The translations under genes were made by a program, and so were the position numbers. Below, piece by piece: positions 1 through 15,000 of a DNA stretch of 64,000 nucleotides; the stretch's first letter is position 1, and each line of letters opens with the position of its first letter. The notes beneath the pieces were generated by a model. That model was not told where the DNA came from and ran no database searches. It saw nothing but the letters and a program-made list of their open reading frames with translations. The stretch is taken from contig JAVYIG010001819.1 of assembly GCA_035222895.1 (NCBI GenBank), positions 124,001-188,000 of the forward strand, given 5' to 3'. This DNA comes from Strongylocentrotus droebachiensis. Taxonomy: Eukaryota; Echinodermata; Echinoidea; Camarodonta; Strongylocentrotidae.

Positions 1-2869
1 CTCCCGGGAAAATAATGATGAAGGCCCTAGTTCACGATACTTCTCATTAAGTATTTCAAAGTTTTATCTCTATTCCAGTAGTAAGGAACATGCTATGAGT
101 GGGTAAATACAAATATATCACACACATGTTCCGAAGAATACATTCAGAAAATACTTCTTTTCAGCCTGCAATCCCTGTATTCCATATCGCATGGAAACTG
201 AATAAAACAATAAAGCTTGGAGACAGTCCAGAAAATTGATAAGAAATATGTTAAAAGTGCAGCTTTTCAATCGATATTTCCTCAAACATGATCTTTCATC
301 CTTTCCATCAAAAGAAGAATTTCGTCAATGAAGGATGGGGTAGATGGAGTCACGACCCCTCGTCAACGGTGGAATATCTTCAGATGCAGAAGCTCTTCCT
401 CGTAGTACGAGAGTAGAAACATGATGCCCCAGCCGGACAATAAACCAATGTTCTGACAGATAAAAATTAAGAGCTTGGATCTCTTCTCCGATTTCTCGTT
501 GAGCGCCATCTGTGGATAACATTTCACAAACATCAGACAAGGTCACACCATGTGTAAGAATTATGTATCAACAATTTACGATCCTAATACTACATTGATA
601 TGAATTAAAAATTATAGACTGATTTAGAATGCAGATGAAAATATATTATGACATTTTATGATATGAAATATAAACTTCTGAACTTGTTTTTGTAATATAA
701 TAATGTCGATCAAAAAGTTAGAGTTTGCACTGACTCACATATTTATTAAAGAATTATAGGAAATAATTTAGTTGATTCGATAATGTTCTTTTAAATTTTG
801 TTAACGACTATTTTTCAATAAGTTTGAGATCAAGTTATAATTGTAAAATTTGTAATTGATTTACATCTGCTTTGAGATCGTTCGTTTTCTGTCACAGAGA
901 CATTTTTATTTGTTTCTTCATTTATAGGCATATGCCTTGTTATTTTCCTCTTCTGATGTAAAATTATATATTTATTTGATTCCTTTGGTAAACTTCGATT
1001 TAAAAAAAGGTTAATATCCTTTGCGTCTCACCACAGTCTAACATAAATTAGATAAAATTTGCCCCATCTATTAGATTGACTTGGTAATATTGACCACATA
1101 TTTTAGGTACAATTCAGTCGATATTGGGTAAGATTTTACCCAACTTTTGGTAAGAATGCATTCTTACCTCCTGTAGCCAGCTATGTCTATTACTCATTGC
1201 CGGCGATCTCTTCAATGAATGCGATGATGAACCATGTGAGTGACCATGACTGCTATCATCTTTCCGTAACATTCCACCAAACTACGAAAGAAATCAAACA
1301 AACAAAATAAATGTAAAAACAACCCACTGATAGTTTGAAGGGAATGTATTGTAGAGTGATTTTTGCAGCAAACAGAAAACCTCATATCGGCTGCCAACGC
1401 GGTCGTGGCTACAATTGTATAAGGACCATTCACACGCCAGACAATTATCCCAGACGTCTACCTTTGAAAACTACCCCGGACTAACATCGACGAGCACAAT
1501 ACAGTCATCAAAGTACCCTTAACAAAGACTACCCATTAAAAATTACCCCCCAAAACCCTCAGATATCAACCTATGGGGTAATGAAATTAGGGAGTAGTTA
1601 TCCTAGGGATAAATTGTCCGGGGCTAGTTGTCCAGAGATAGTTGTCCTACAATGGGTTTCAATAACTCTTGCTTCGATGCACATACATTTCTTTTCATTG
1701 CTCAATGTACTCATCTCGTTCACGCATTATAGATTTGCAGAAGTCGTGTTATGATAGGAAGCCTTGAAATAGATTTTTTTCAAAAAGATAAAAATAAACT
1801 CGGCCAAAAGGTCAGCCTTTCTCTAGCAGCTGAAGAAGTATGACAATGACTACATTTGGCATTTGTAAATTGACCAATAATGCACGGTTGACTATCCACA
1901 GTTCGTGATACTATTTTTAGCCTCGACTGCAAAAATAGCGAACAGGAAAAGCCTTTCAACCCATCAGTAGCCGTTTTCATTGATTAGAATGTTGTTTTTT
2001 GTTTTTTGTTTTGTGTTTGTTTAGGGAACTGATGGAAAGGTATGTTGCTTAGTATTCAAGCAATTATTATCTATTTTTATTCATTTGTTGTTTGCGTATC
2101 GCCAAATAATTCACAATTTGACATTTCATACTTCAACACTCGGCTTTAACAGGTTAGTTTTCTGGTATGGAAAACAATGCCAACCTTCCATAGATACTTT
2201 CCTGACAAATCACAGTTTATAGTAATAAATGCAATTAAAAAATAAAAAATACCAGAGCTATGGAACCACTGCTTTACAGAGTAATCATCTCACATTTATT
2301 ATTCAAACTAATAGAGTAATCGATGTAATTTGTTAATCATATGCCTCTTTTGAACGCAGAATATGAGCTGTAGTTTGAAATATCGTGATATTTGTCACGC
2401 AGATATAATTATATGTATATCTTAACACTATTCACATTTACATGTTTATCTCATTTACAAAAGGAAGCAGCAAATTGTTTCAGAAAGCATTAAATTAGAA
2501 CTGCCCAACACCTGTAACGTGTAAAGGATATTTTGTGTAAAGACTAGTAAGAAAACTAAGAATACATTATATATGATATGCTAAAAATGAGTGGATTGAG
2601 AAAGGGTGAATACATTGTAATAGTCTGGCGTAATGCCTAAACGAAAACTGCATAGTAAAAACCATAGGTAAAAGAAGCTACAGTAAGGGATAAACAGAGA
2701 AAGTCGAGTTCTTATCAAAAATTCAAATCAAAGTTACTTGAAAAATTAATCAAAGATAGTAAATATAAAAATTAGATAATTTCAAGGAGGAAATTGTCAA
2801 TATAAGGAGAAACAGACGGTAGTGAAATTTTACTTTGAAATAATGACTGCAGTAAAAATAAAATCTTAC
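1..2869. other. Presumed last intron of the ZIP gene; no exon found
   Basis: No reading frame on the minus strand here resembles the TM8 end of a ZIP protein. The region is AT-rich. It contains an inverted cluster of TACCCC/GGGGTA-type motifs near 1436-1655. A 73-codon minus-strand frame at 325-546 has no acceptor-like AG near its start and no family resemblance. Confidence 0.5.
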
Positions 2870-3057
2870 CAAATCAACCATTGAAATATAGAGGAAGAAT
2901 CCAGCAGTGATTGCAAAAAGCCACTGTTGCGCTCCCTCTCGCGTTCCAATAATTATACCAAGATATAAACCTATAAAGGCAGAACAACCACTCGCGAAGT
3001 TCCAGAATACAGCTCGTCCATAACTCATTCCATTCTCGATGAGAACAGCAAAGTCAC
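2870..3057 (-). CDS. SLC39A4/SLC39A12-like: ZIP exon 10: end of TM5, TM6 and TM7
   Basis: Acceptor tttaaag, donor gtaaga, 188 bases, residues 712 (split) to 774. It continues the TM5 motif as [12 protein letters not shown], then gives TM6 ([19 protein letters not shown]) and TM7 ([18 protein letters not shown]). It ends phase 0 at a good donor, so at least one more exon (expected to begin LPE-like and hold TM8) must follow to the left. Confidence 0.95.
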
Positions 3058-6000
3058 CTTTAAATCAATAAGAAGTAAAGAAGATGGAAAAACAAAAAAT
3101 ATGGATGGTCAATTTCCTCGTACTTGTGGCAATGGTATAGATTTCGCAATTGCTTCTCCAGTTATGAAGAAAACTATAAAATAATTAATATCAACGCAAT
3201 TTCCTTTACTATACATGAGTGCCTCTATTTAAAACTGTCAAATAATTATCAAATAAATAAACAACTATTAATCTAAATTTACAATTAGAAAAATAGTAAT
3301 TAACAACAACAAACATTTCGTAAAAGGCTTTATAAAAGAAAAGAGTGAGGTACACCAGGATGTAAACTGCATCTCAAACAACTCTAATTATCTTATACAT
3401 GTCCATTAAGTATACCTATCAAACTTCAGCAATCAATTAATTAATATCGATGACCACATCATACCTACCTAGCTCGTGAGGTATTTCATGGCATAAAACA
3501 GCGATACTCGTCGATACTCCTACAAATATATTGGATGTGAAAGCAGCTCCTATTACTAATCCATCGAGTGCATTGTGTAAGGCATCCCCTATCAGCACCA
3601 TGATCGAAACAGGCGCCATTCCTGACAGAGAAAAAAAATCAACCGCTGTTACCCTGTCTATCTTTGACTAAGGATACGGTCCATACGAACAAGAAAAATA
3701 CATGTTTTAAAGGGAAACACTTTTCAAGGGTCACACAAATATGGTCTCCATAGACACGTTTTCTTTCTGTACACGTGTTCGCTAAAGCAGGTTTGATTGT
3801 TTTTTTTAGCAGCTACAAATTTATCATACATTTTGTCTACAGGACATGTTTTATACATATATTTTAGGGTTTTTCAAATGCCATGTTAAAGATACGATTT
3901 TATTGATTGCATCGGAGTCTGGTTCAAAGTACCAAATATTCTGAAACATTCAAATCTTGATAACGTGATTACGAAAGTGATCCTTACAAGAAATTTTCTG
4001 TTGAACACTACAATGGCTTCGCTAATAATGATAACATACAAAGCTGTTGTTAAAAACAGAAGCCTCGATTCCAAGGGCAGTATTTAACAAAAAAGGAAAC
4101 GTGTTTATTCATCTTCTCAGTTCTGTTCTACGATTTTGCATGATATCTGCAAATAACAATAATTTAAAAACAGAACATTGCAACACCCCCAAAGGCTCAC
4201 TGAAAGTACGTTTTTTGTTTTATTTCTGTCTTTCTTTCTTTCTTAAAATGAATATTATATTTTATCTTCTGGCGTTTAGTCATCAAAATATGAAACAATT
4301 CTTTAAATATTTCTTAATAATTATTGATCAAAATATGCCTTTGATTAGTCAAGCAGATGTTGATTATGATATAACAAAATGATGTTTTACCTCTCATGAG
4401 AAATGATCTTTTTTCATCATCCTTTTGCTCCTGAACGAGACTCTCAAAACATCGCTCTTCCACGTCGTTATTGCCGTTCATATTTACCGACAGAGGCTAT
4501 GGAATTAAACACGATGCATCATTAATATCATTCGTCTAATAGAATGGTCACGTGTCATGTTAGACATGGTGTTCACGTGCAATCTTATGCAAATTAGGCG
4601 TGGTCGGTTGAGAAATGGGGGTCACACGAAATCGTATACAATGATATTTTTTGTATTTTCTTAAAAACTTTGGTTGAGAGATATTGATGACGTACAATCG
4701 TGTACAAGGTATAATTTGGAGGCCCTTGTTGCTCTCGTGGAATTTTATACAAGACAAAATTGGTTAAAATCTCTTCTAGTGTAATTCACAGAAACACCTA
4801 TTGAAATTGGGAAAAGGCCTATATTTAGCAAACACGTTTCTTCTTTCATTAAAATCAATAGGTTATACTCTGGTAGATCCACGATGGTATTGTAAAAAGA
4901 GACGGTGGTTTGCAGAATAGATAATCATATCATTTTCATACTGAAAACGGATTTTTGTGGTTTAATTATTTGATTTGAAGTTGAATTTTCGACGGGTCGT
5001 CCGATATGAATTTGCTATGGGGTTCTAAGTGTCATACTTGAGACCTGTTACATTCTTGACGGTATAAGACTTAGCAATCATACAAATTCTTACCAATAAT
5101 TGTTACTAAGTATCAACGTTTAGATTGATTTTGTGGTTAGAGTGATTTTCGTACAAGTTCATAAACGTGTACTCTGGCAACCAAAAATCAGCATAGACAA
5201 TTATTATTTGACAAAACAAACAAAATAAAACAATTAAAACGAGAAAAAAAAGTATGAATAGAAGAATTCATACAATATATTGTCAGTTACTATCACTAAC
5301 GATGCCAAATTTCATAATGCTGGCAACATTTTTGAAAAAGGAATATACTACATTCTCTAAGTCTGTTAGACAAGTTAGATCAAATGTTGACAATTAATGT
5401 TTGTATAAATTATATGGAATGTCAGTAAGACGACTGCCAAATGAATTTGAAATAATTGTTCGAAGCTAGTTGTTGATTTGAGTAAATAAATGTTGCAGTA
5501 TAGGTCAAATCCATGGCCTTTGGTTATTTTATTTCCAACACATTACCTAGTATGGCGAAGTTCTGCACATAAATTGGCTTCAAATGGATAATTTCACTTC
5601 ATATTTTGGTCTCATCTAAGTTCTTAGAATTGCTATGAACTTAATATACAGTTATCAGGGACATAATACTGACTAACAATCAATCTTTAAAGGCTATTGT
5701 GTCTCCAATCTTCTTCTACTGAATCGTATCTTTCCATGCATTGCATCTATCTGTAACATAACAAATTATTCTTATTAAGGTTTCAATTTATTGTAAATTT
5801 GCGATCGATTGAAGGAGATACGAAAAATGTTCGGGAGATACAATCAAACGTGACTGTTTATGTTGCAGGGCCCTGATGATCTAAAATCTTAGATGCCGTC
5901 GGTATTACGTATAGGAAAAACCAAGGAGATTTCCTTGGAAAAACTAGCTTGGACCTGCCCTCCTCTAAATATTTCTTTCACATATTGAATTTTGAGAGTT

Positions 6001-9000
6001 TACCGTTAAAGTACTTGGTTCTGGAAGGTTGGGTAAACCATTGTCTACATCAGTCAGCCAAACCTGTTCCGCTTGCTGATTGAATACTGATGTCTTCTCA
6101 TCACAATCCTAAACAAACATTGAGGAGAAAAACAATCATGAATTGAGATACGATTGTAAAGATTATAAACAAAGTCTTTAAGAATCAATAGTACACACAT
6201 GATGAGATGTACCCCCTCTTCCTCCCTTGGCAAGATACAATTCTATTGAGTATTTTTTTCTTCATATGAAATAGATTTGTATATATTTTATTTTCGTATG
6301 TTCTAGTACTCCTGTTCTTTTGTTTATTATGCAGAAGTCTTTCTTTTCTTTCTTTTTTGGCGCAAGTGCGCATTTGATTTCAAGTGGATTTCGTGCCTTA
6401 TAAGTTTCATATAATTATTTCTATTATCAACTAAATAAATTGCTTATTATTATCAATTTCAACATTAACCACATCAACAAATCGAACACAATGATATTTC
6501 TAGCCTACTGACAAGAATACGTTTGGATAAAATGAAAACTATTCCTGCCATGAATTCACTCCTATAGTGCTTTGCTCCATTACATTTCATCCCAAAGACA
6601 GACCGAGGGCACCCTAGTGTTTATGGCGGGCTAAACGTGCTATATTCAGGACAGCTATACAACTATACATCCATTAAATGGATGTAAAGTTTAGGCCAAT
6701 CAGAACGCAGGAAACTACGGCTATGCCGCATCCATCGAAAGCATGTATAGTTTCCAGCGTGCGGATATGGCGTGCGAAGTGCCATAACGTTACGACTATA
6801 CAACTACACGACTATACAGCCATCGAATGAACGTATAGTTCAGCGAAGTGTAATACAATGCCCCCCAAAACCCCTGATCAGGGGTTTTAACTCTGCACTA
6901 TAGCAACAGAAAAGCCCCTGACCAGAGGTTTCACTCTGCACATGCAGTAGTTTCTCTCTGCGCAGGGGTTTCTCTGCTTGCGCAGAGTTGCGCAGTAGTT
7001 TCTTTCTGAGCAGCAGAGAAACCCCTGCACAGATGTTTTGCTACTGCACGTGCAGTAGTCGCCTGGCTGGAAGGAGGGCGTTAGCTCGAATTTCAGGTTA
7101 AAAATGAAGCGTTAAGCAGAAGGGCGTTAGCACTAAATCGCCTCAAACTTTTATGAAACTGACTTATTTCCGAGAAAAAAGGTGTGGCCGTGTTCTATTA
7201 TAACATTTCTATTAGTCGGTTAAAGAAGCTACACAAAGAAAATTCACTAACAACTCATAATTAGATCAATTAAAGATTTTCTCTTGAAAAACACGAACAA
7301 TTTGCTGAGATATCATATAGATATCATGGAAAGGCGTACAATGCAATTTTTCAAGACCCTCCTTAGACCCCCGAACGCCCCTGAACGTAAGTCAAACACA
7401 CAAGCGTAGTGAGCTCTAAATAATGACGTCACACACTGGACGAACAGCTCAGTGCCGTGGAGCAGTATGCAGCTAGCCAGCCGTGTCCCGTATGTGACGT
7501 CACAAATATTGACGCTCTACAATGGACCGCTGAAGGCAGAAAATCTAGATCTCAAAACTAACATTTTTGAGAGTTGATTACTGCGGGCCCCAAACATATT
7601 TTTAAGAGAAGAGTTGTTGTATTTGATCGGCAAGGCTTCCCCTTCGCAATGATATGAGTTTTGCATCAATTCAAAACACTTTTGATTTCTTCGTGTGGCT
7701 ACTTTAACCACATTTTCGGGAAGGAAAGCAGTTTAAATATAAAACATATCTTTAAATGCGAATAATTCGAAAAGTATTTTTCGAGTCGCTCGCGCTAATT
7801 ACGCCCTTCTGCCAGCCGGCCGACTCTCTACGCAAGCAGAGAAACCGCTGATCAGGTGTTTTGCTACTGCGCGTGCAGTAGTTTCTTTCGGATGATAGAG
7901 TCCAGCTGCTTGAAGGGGACACATAATACGCCAGGTAGAATCAACTATTGTGTACCTTTGTTTGTATCAAAAATGCTAGATCACGAGCTTCTTACTGTAT
8001 TTCTTTTTTCTACTCGTTGTTACACACATGCAATCCAATACGAAAAAACATTACAATACTAACTTCTACCAATCGCGAACATCTTCTTGTCTCCGCGTCT
8101 TCACTGGTCTTTCTGCTAAACAAGGCATTCATCATCGACTCGAAGAGGAAGAAGAAATAAATAGCTCCAAGAACCGTCAACATCTTGAACATAACATCCA
8201 TACTGTCGATCTCGACAAAGGTCAAGCTGTGAGAGTCGTTACCATCTGGTTTGTGATGACCATGGCCGTCATCGCTATCTCCACCGTGTTTGTGAAGACC
8301 AAGGGCCTGGTGAACATTGACACGAGAAACAACATTACGAAACTTAAGGAGAACTTCATCATATTAGATTACTGGGGAGGGATACGTTGTATTTCTCCGA
8401 TATCAGGGACTTTTAGATTTGCACGTCGATATAGTGGGCTGCTACGTGTGACGTCCTTTTAAGGCACTGGCAGTGCCTTAAAAGGACGTCACACGTATAC
8501 TATGTCGATGTGCAAATCTAAAATTCCCTAATATGATCAATGTAATACGCAAGTCTGGATTTGGGAAACTATATGTTTGTAAACGATTTAAATTGATATT
8601 TTGAAAAGTACTTTACAGTCATGTTAGATTGTCAATAAAAAGATGAAAGATCATGGATGAATTATTGAATTGATAATTATAGTCTGTCAACAAATATTAT
8701 ATTCGAAAATCAAGTTTGGGTTATACATTTCCTGACACAAATCGTTACAATATAGTTACGATGTTATCAACATTGACAACATCTTCAAGTCCGATTTCAT
8801 TTGAATTTCACATCCATCATCATTCATAGTTGCTATAATGTAATTCAGGTTGTAAATGTAGAAGGTTGAATACATACATACATGCACCACATGAAGTTCC
8901 CAAGCAATGTGCAATAACTCACATTACAGTTACCCCTTAAATTATTCATTCCCCTTGTAAATTTGATGTCTTTTGTGTGTTTTTCGTAACTCAAGAATGA

Positions 9001-12000
9001 AAGGTAGACTGTTTGAATTAGGGCCCTCGTTAAATACTTTTTGATGTAAGCTTTAGTATGTCATATTATTAAGAAATATAAATATCGAGACAAATCTATT
9101 TTTTCACATGTTTAGTAATAATTACAAAACTTGGTATGGGTATGATTACTTTAGCTGTTAACTGTATGTCTCATCAGGTCATTTAGAAGTAGGTGATCGG
9201 CTGGCTGATAGAGAGGAAACGAAAAAGTGGAATGATGAACATCCACCCAACATTCACGGATGCGGACTAATACACTCTGAGTGAACGTAAGAAGGAAGCA
9301 TAATTACAGAAAGAGAGAAATGGCCAAGAAATGGAGAAAAAAAACGCGAAAAGGGGCAGGGAGAGGGGGAAATGAATCTTCACTTTACGAGCTCACTAAC
9401 AGGATACAGAGACCTCTCTAAAGAATGTACTGTATCTAAAGTAAACGCCACTGCACAGTTCACGGCCGGACTATGACTAGATTTTTGAAAGAAAATTGAA
9501 AGAGCATTCCGAAGGAAATTTCAAATATGTGAATTCTGAGTGAGGAGATCAAGTGTTATATGAATGACAACCAGATTTCAGGATATTAAAAGTCTTCCAG
9601 CTGTAGGAAAACCCCAGTCGGCTACGAATCGTAGTGACGTCATACCAGTTACTTGACGGGCCATGACAGGTAGCCGACTTTACCTTTGCTCCTACTGAAT
9701 TTCCGTTTCGGTTGAATAAAATTTGGAGTGGACTATTATTATATTATTATTATTATTATTATTATTATTACTGGAGGTCCGAGCGTGAAATATAAATTTC
9801 GATAGTGATATGTCTCATGAGCTCAGCTAGACGCAGCTAAGGGATAAAACCCTGATGAAATTCCATATTTAATCCTACTGTAATTCTTTTACAAATCCAT
9901 AGCCATAGTCCTAGTTAGTCGTGAGTTGTGCGGTGGAAGTTTTCTTATTTTTCAAGTTTACCTCTGGAATAAGATGCATGACTGCATCTCCTGACAAAGT
10001 ACTGATGGAGAGAGCCACAAAGGCATGGATGACGTATTGTTGCACCTTGTTACTAAGACAAGGTAGAATAAGAACAGCTAGTATTGATACAGCCGTGATG
10101 ATGAACACAGAGAGCGTTCCATAACCATAAACTGCAACAATAAAACAAGAAGAGAATAAAAACGGTAAGTGCGAGGGGACAGATTTTATTTAATAATAAC
10201 GACAAACTACACAATTGAAAGGAAAAACTGAGGGGGTAATGAGCCTAACCACTATCCGATTTCCTAGAATTCATATAAAAAGCATGGGAATATTCGACAA
10301 ATTGCCACAACTATTTCCATTTCTTTGACATTAATTTGCTAAAATTGTAATTATATTTATATTAGGATTTCTGGTTTCTATATAATAATTTATGCTAATT
10401 GTCGTTCTGCTTTTGTACATAATTGCACATTTTGTTTTTTTTATCATCTGTAAAACATTATGACAATATAGCCATCCGGTTGCGGAAATATGTTTTGAGT
10501 AAATCTTGAATGTCGAATTGTGAATTCTGTTATACTAGTTGTCAGTAGACATTATTTCAACAGGGTCATAAAGAAAAAAATTATCCCAGAGACTGAAAAT
10601 TCATCGTAAGGCTATTTCGATAGTCAAGTGCGTCACCTTCTGAAATGTGCAAACATACAATTTACATAGGCCTATTACGTAATCTGAACTTGATTTCTTT
10701 AGCCAATACCATAAGATATTGAAATTGCCCCTTAGTTGATTTCTTGAAAATCTTTGCGATCGTGTGAAAAGCAACCTTTGCAATATAATATTATGTGCAT
10801 TCATTTGTATCATTGCTTAGCATTTTCCAGTTTGGAAACGAAAGCTTCACAAATGTGTACCCTGTGAATCAAATACAGGCAGTAAGTGAACAAAATATTC
10901 GACGCCTGACCATTCACCGAGTTCGGTATTAGGGTGGGGTTCAGTCACGTGGTAGTATGAGAGAGCGCCACATCTAACTCTACCCTTCAATATTTGAACT
11001 ATATCAGGGGATGGGTTATGACGCTAAAAGTGACTTCAGTTAACCTTTTCCTTTCACTATGAGGTAACAATTTTGCTTAAAAATGACGACACCGCCTCTT
11101 TCCTTGGGTTGGGTACGAACGTCTCTCTGGGAATTCAACGTTTGCTTGCTCATCTACACTAGCTCTCTTGCGTAAACAGAGTTTAGGATTGGCCATACTT
11201 CGTCACAGTTAATAATCAATTGAAATAGGGGCGTATCCCGTGTCTTTCCAGTGAGGGGGTAATGGGGTCACGGGGAGCACAGGAAAATATTAGATGGATG
11301 TAATGTGAGAGAACAAGGCAACAGAGCGAAGGGAGTGAATAGTATGAGGGGTGGTATTTCCTTGGTACACGATGTCTAATTTCCCCACTCCAAATCTCGG
11401 TATATATCTCTCGCTCTATCTCTCGCTCTCTCTCTTCGTCAATCTTGTAGGGGCATGTGCCTCTCGTGCATCTCCGAATACACCAGAAATATGTCATATT
11501 TATATTAGCTTATTTAAATGGGTTCGACTAGCAATAGTTCAAGTACAACAATTGATAATGGAATAGAGAAAGGGATTTCATGGAGTGATTTACAGCCTCC
11601 CAAATTTACTTACCCCCCCCCCCCCCCCTCGTCTGCAGCCTTCAAATTCAGACCCTGCGCATTCCATTACAAAGGAAAGCGTTTTCACCTACAAACTACA
11701 CCCCCCTCCCCCCCCCCCCCCCCACCCCCACCCTCCTCCTCCTCCTCCTCCCCTCCAAGAGTTGAACTTCACCTTCCGCAGTAGACAAGGGCCTGTTGGG
11801 ACGTACATCATCAGCATGTCTGTCAGGGTTACAGGCATCTGTGATGATCTGATGTAAGATGGCCGGACAGAGTTCGTTGAACTGTCTCTCTGAGATCCCC
11901 AAGGCCTCGTTGATTCCGAATATATCCAAGAGTTGGTCACCGGAATAGCACTGAACAGGAGATATGAATGATAATTATGGAACATTAGTATATCACTTCT

Positions 12001-15000
12001 ATGAGAGGGGAGACACATGTATGAAATATTGCTTCCATACGGGACATGCAGAAGGTAGTATATATTACAGCGCTAGCTAAATATTTATACTGCTTATCGC
12101 CGACATGAAGGAGAGTTTACTTTTTATAAAGTTAGCTCGTGTAGAAACATATAATTCGACGAAACATATTGCTCATGATATAAAGTTTTCCCTTGTGGCA
12201 ACGCGGTCATTGCGTCTGATATCGATAGCATCATGATTGATGTGTAGACTATGTTTCAATTTTGATAATAAATCGAAATCGTTGTAACAAAAAAAAAGCA
12301 CGTCAGTTCCACCATAACTCAAGAAATGACAACAGAATGACAATGGGAGATGAATCTAACTTCTTAACGATCCTACGTTTCTCATAATTTGCCTGATATT
12401 TCTTATTTAAACGATAAATACTTTTCTCCCATTTGTCAAGTTTCTATGATTTTCTACATTTCACTTCGATAAATGGAATGAATATTTTGTAGATCAAGAT
12501 AAAAGATGCATAACCAGAATATAGTAGAAGATTGATTGATTCAAACTGTCTCCTTGGCTGTTCTTCCCTCCTCTTTCTCCATTCTTCTCTGTCTTTCACC
12601 CTTGTCATATGCTGCATCGATTGTTTGTTTAAAACTGCATTGAGAATTGTCTCTTACCCTCGACATCTTAAGCTTACTAATGCTGCATCAATTGTTGTTT
12701 CAACTGAATTACAAATAAAGTTGAGGCCCGAAGATTATGATAGATAATATCTGGCATTAATGTATCCTTCGGGATTGGCTCTGAGACAATACAGAAGTCG
12801 CTACAAAAAATGACAGCCGGTTGGATTTGTTGATTTAACTCAATCCACGCCGTACATGGATACGACAAGTCGGAATCGTTCAGTCGCTATGGATAAAACA
12901 TCTTATTCCAAATTGTACTTAATGATGTGATCCTATAAATGAGCGGTTTATTCATAAATATTGATAATATTTCATTTCATGTAGATTCATGAACGTAGTT
13001 TAAGTATCAAATAAGGACAGAAAAACCTCTTAACGCTGAAAGACTATCGGCAGTCGTACTTCACAAGCAAAATATGAGAAGGAGGAGATGTAAAAAGAGG
13101 AAGAAGAAGGAGAAGAAAAAGAAGAAGACAAAGGAGAAGGAGGAGCAGAAGAAGAATTAGATAAATGAACCCAACAAAAACAAAAGGTAAGGAAGAGGGG
13201 AATAGTAAGAGAAAAGGGAGAAAAGAAAACGCAAATGAGGTATTGACATAGTTAATGGGGAAGAGAAAAGCAAAATTATAGTGCGCCATCCTAGTCCAAA
13301 CTTTAAGAGCTACACAACTGAAAAAAGTAGTAAAACAGCACATTTTATTTTGAATTGAGCGAAAATTTCATTCTTTAAAATCTAAATTGTTGGAATAAAG
13401 GACAACAACGCCAACTGAATCTGAAATTATTACGAGAAGTATCATATCCAAATGGCGCGTCGTGCGAGATGAAACCCATATGGGTGTAGGCAACTCCAAC
13501 CCTCCGAGCCTCTTAAACTCCGAGCCGTGAGTCACATGCTAGGTCAGGTGACCTCATGAGTGGACAGGAACAATCCTCTTCATGACACCCTCCCAAAATA
13601 GCGCATCATTCATCGCTTAATAAAGCATCATTCATCACAAAATAAAGCAAGACAAAACGGTTCAAGTTGAGGTCTTTCCCTCGATGGGCTTACATTATGG
13701 AGGACGAGAAGGACCACGAAGAGAAAGGTAGAAAGGGCTATTTCAAAATCCCATATCTCATAAAATATCTCAAAGTATGAAATGTCATATTTTACAATGG
13801 TATTTTAACATTTCTGAACAAATTCTTTTGAAGAACAACACTAAACCAAATAGCTATTACATGATAAATCTCAATTATTAGGCAAAAACCAAAATCAAAT
13901 ATCTGATGAATCGACTTATAACTTTTGAATAAAGCGCTTATCTAACACTTATCACCTTTCCCCCCTAAACACCCCCCCCCCCCTTTTTTTTCCCCTCCTT
14001 CTCGCACGCCTGGCACGTTCACGGTGTTTGGAATTCTACGTATCTCGCAGAGAGATTATTTCGAAGCTGAACGATCCTATCAAGTTCACCTACATACTGA
14101 AGAGATCTTACAAAGCAGGCACACTGGTGCGCGGTCACTATCGTGATCTTGAGGAGGAAGGAGACTTAAGGATCGAATGACTCATGCAACTCAGCTGTCT
14201 ACTTTACTTAAACCGAACGAACGGAAACATGAAACGAACATCCGTCCTCTTTAATAAACCAAGGGGCATCCATGATGGTTAAAAGGGTTGGATAGGTGGG
14301 GGTTATAACTTGACCTGCAAAAGAGAAGTTATTGTTAGTAGTCAATCGTCGACCTTATCAAAAAATGTACGCTGACAGAAAAGTAGATAACGCGGCAATA
14401 TGTTGAAATTCCAAGTTTTCCCCTCATGCCTGTGATGTCGTTGATAAGACTGTGCGTTTTGACAAGTTTTGAGAATCTTAATACTATCAGACATAAAGTC
14501 TATACGTACCTGGCAGATTATGGTAAGATAAGCACCCCTGCAATGACTATAAATTTTCAAATGAAAATATTTTCACATTTTGATTCTTTATGTCATCGAA
14601 TACTAAATGAGTTTAATGAAGAAACTTTGAAGCTTTCACGCGGTCATTAAATGCTGCAGAATCTCTGAAAACCCATGTTTAGAATGTACACTGAGGTCTA
14701 TACGTGAAGAACAGAAAATTCACTAGTTTTTTTGTTTAGCTAGTACTGTTGAAAGTAAGATTTGTAGAAAAAAAATCAATATTTTATCGTATCATGCAAT
14801 GATATCGTTCACTCACAATAAAACAAGAATGCTATTGTTACACAAATATGACAAATAGGGCGTACCTGCTGAAAGGTGTCGTTATTTGCATGGTGCTCGG
14901 TTGAGTGTGTGTCATGATGTGACGCTCTCCTTCGGATACGATGGTTGTAATCAGGCTTGGTCGGTCGACCCATCAGATACCCTAAACGATGTGCATGTCC

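Noticed and set aside
325..546. 73-codon minus-strand frame, considered as the missing last ZIP exon
   Set aside because: No hydrophobic TM8 segment, no resemblance to a ZIP C-terminus and no AG close to its start.
7517..8462. Several short plus- and minus-strand frames around ZIP exon 7
   Set aside because: The plus-strand ones are antisense to exon 7 (8070-8306) or lie in repeats; the minus-strand one beyond 8070 runs into the intron.
11518..12018. Overlapping frames rich in Pro, Ser or Gly
   Set aside because: They come from the poly-C/TCC tract and the antisense of ZIP exon 5.
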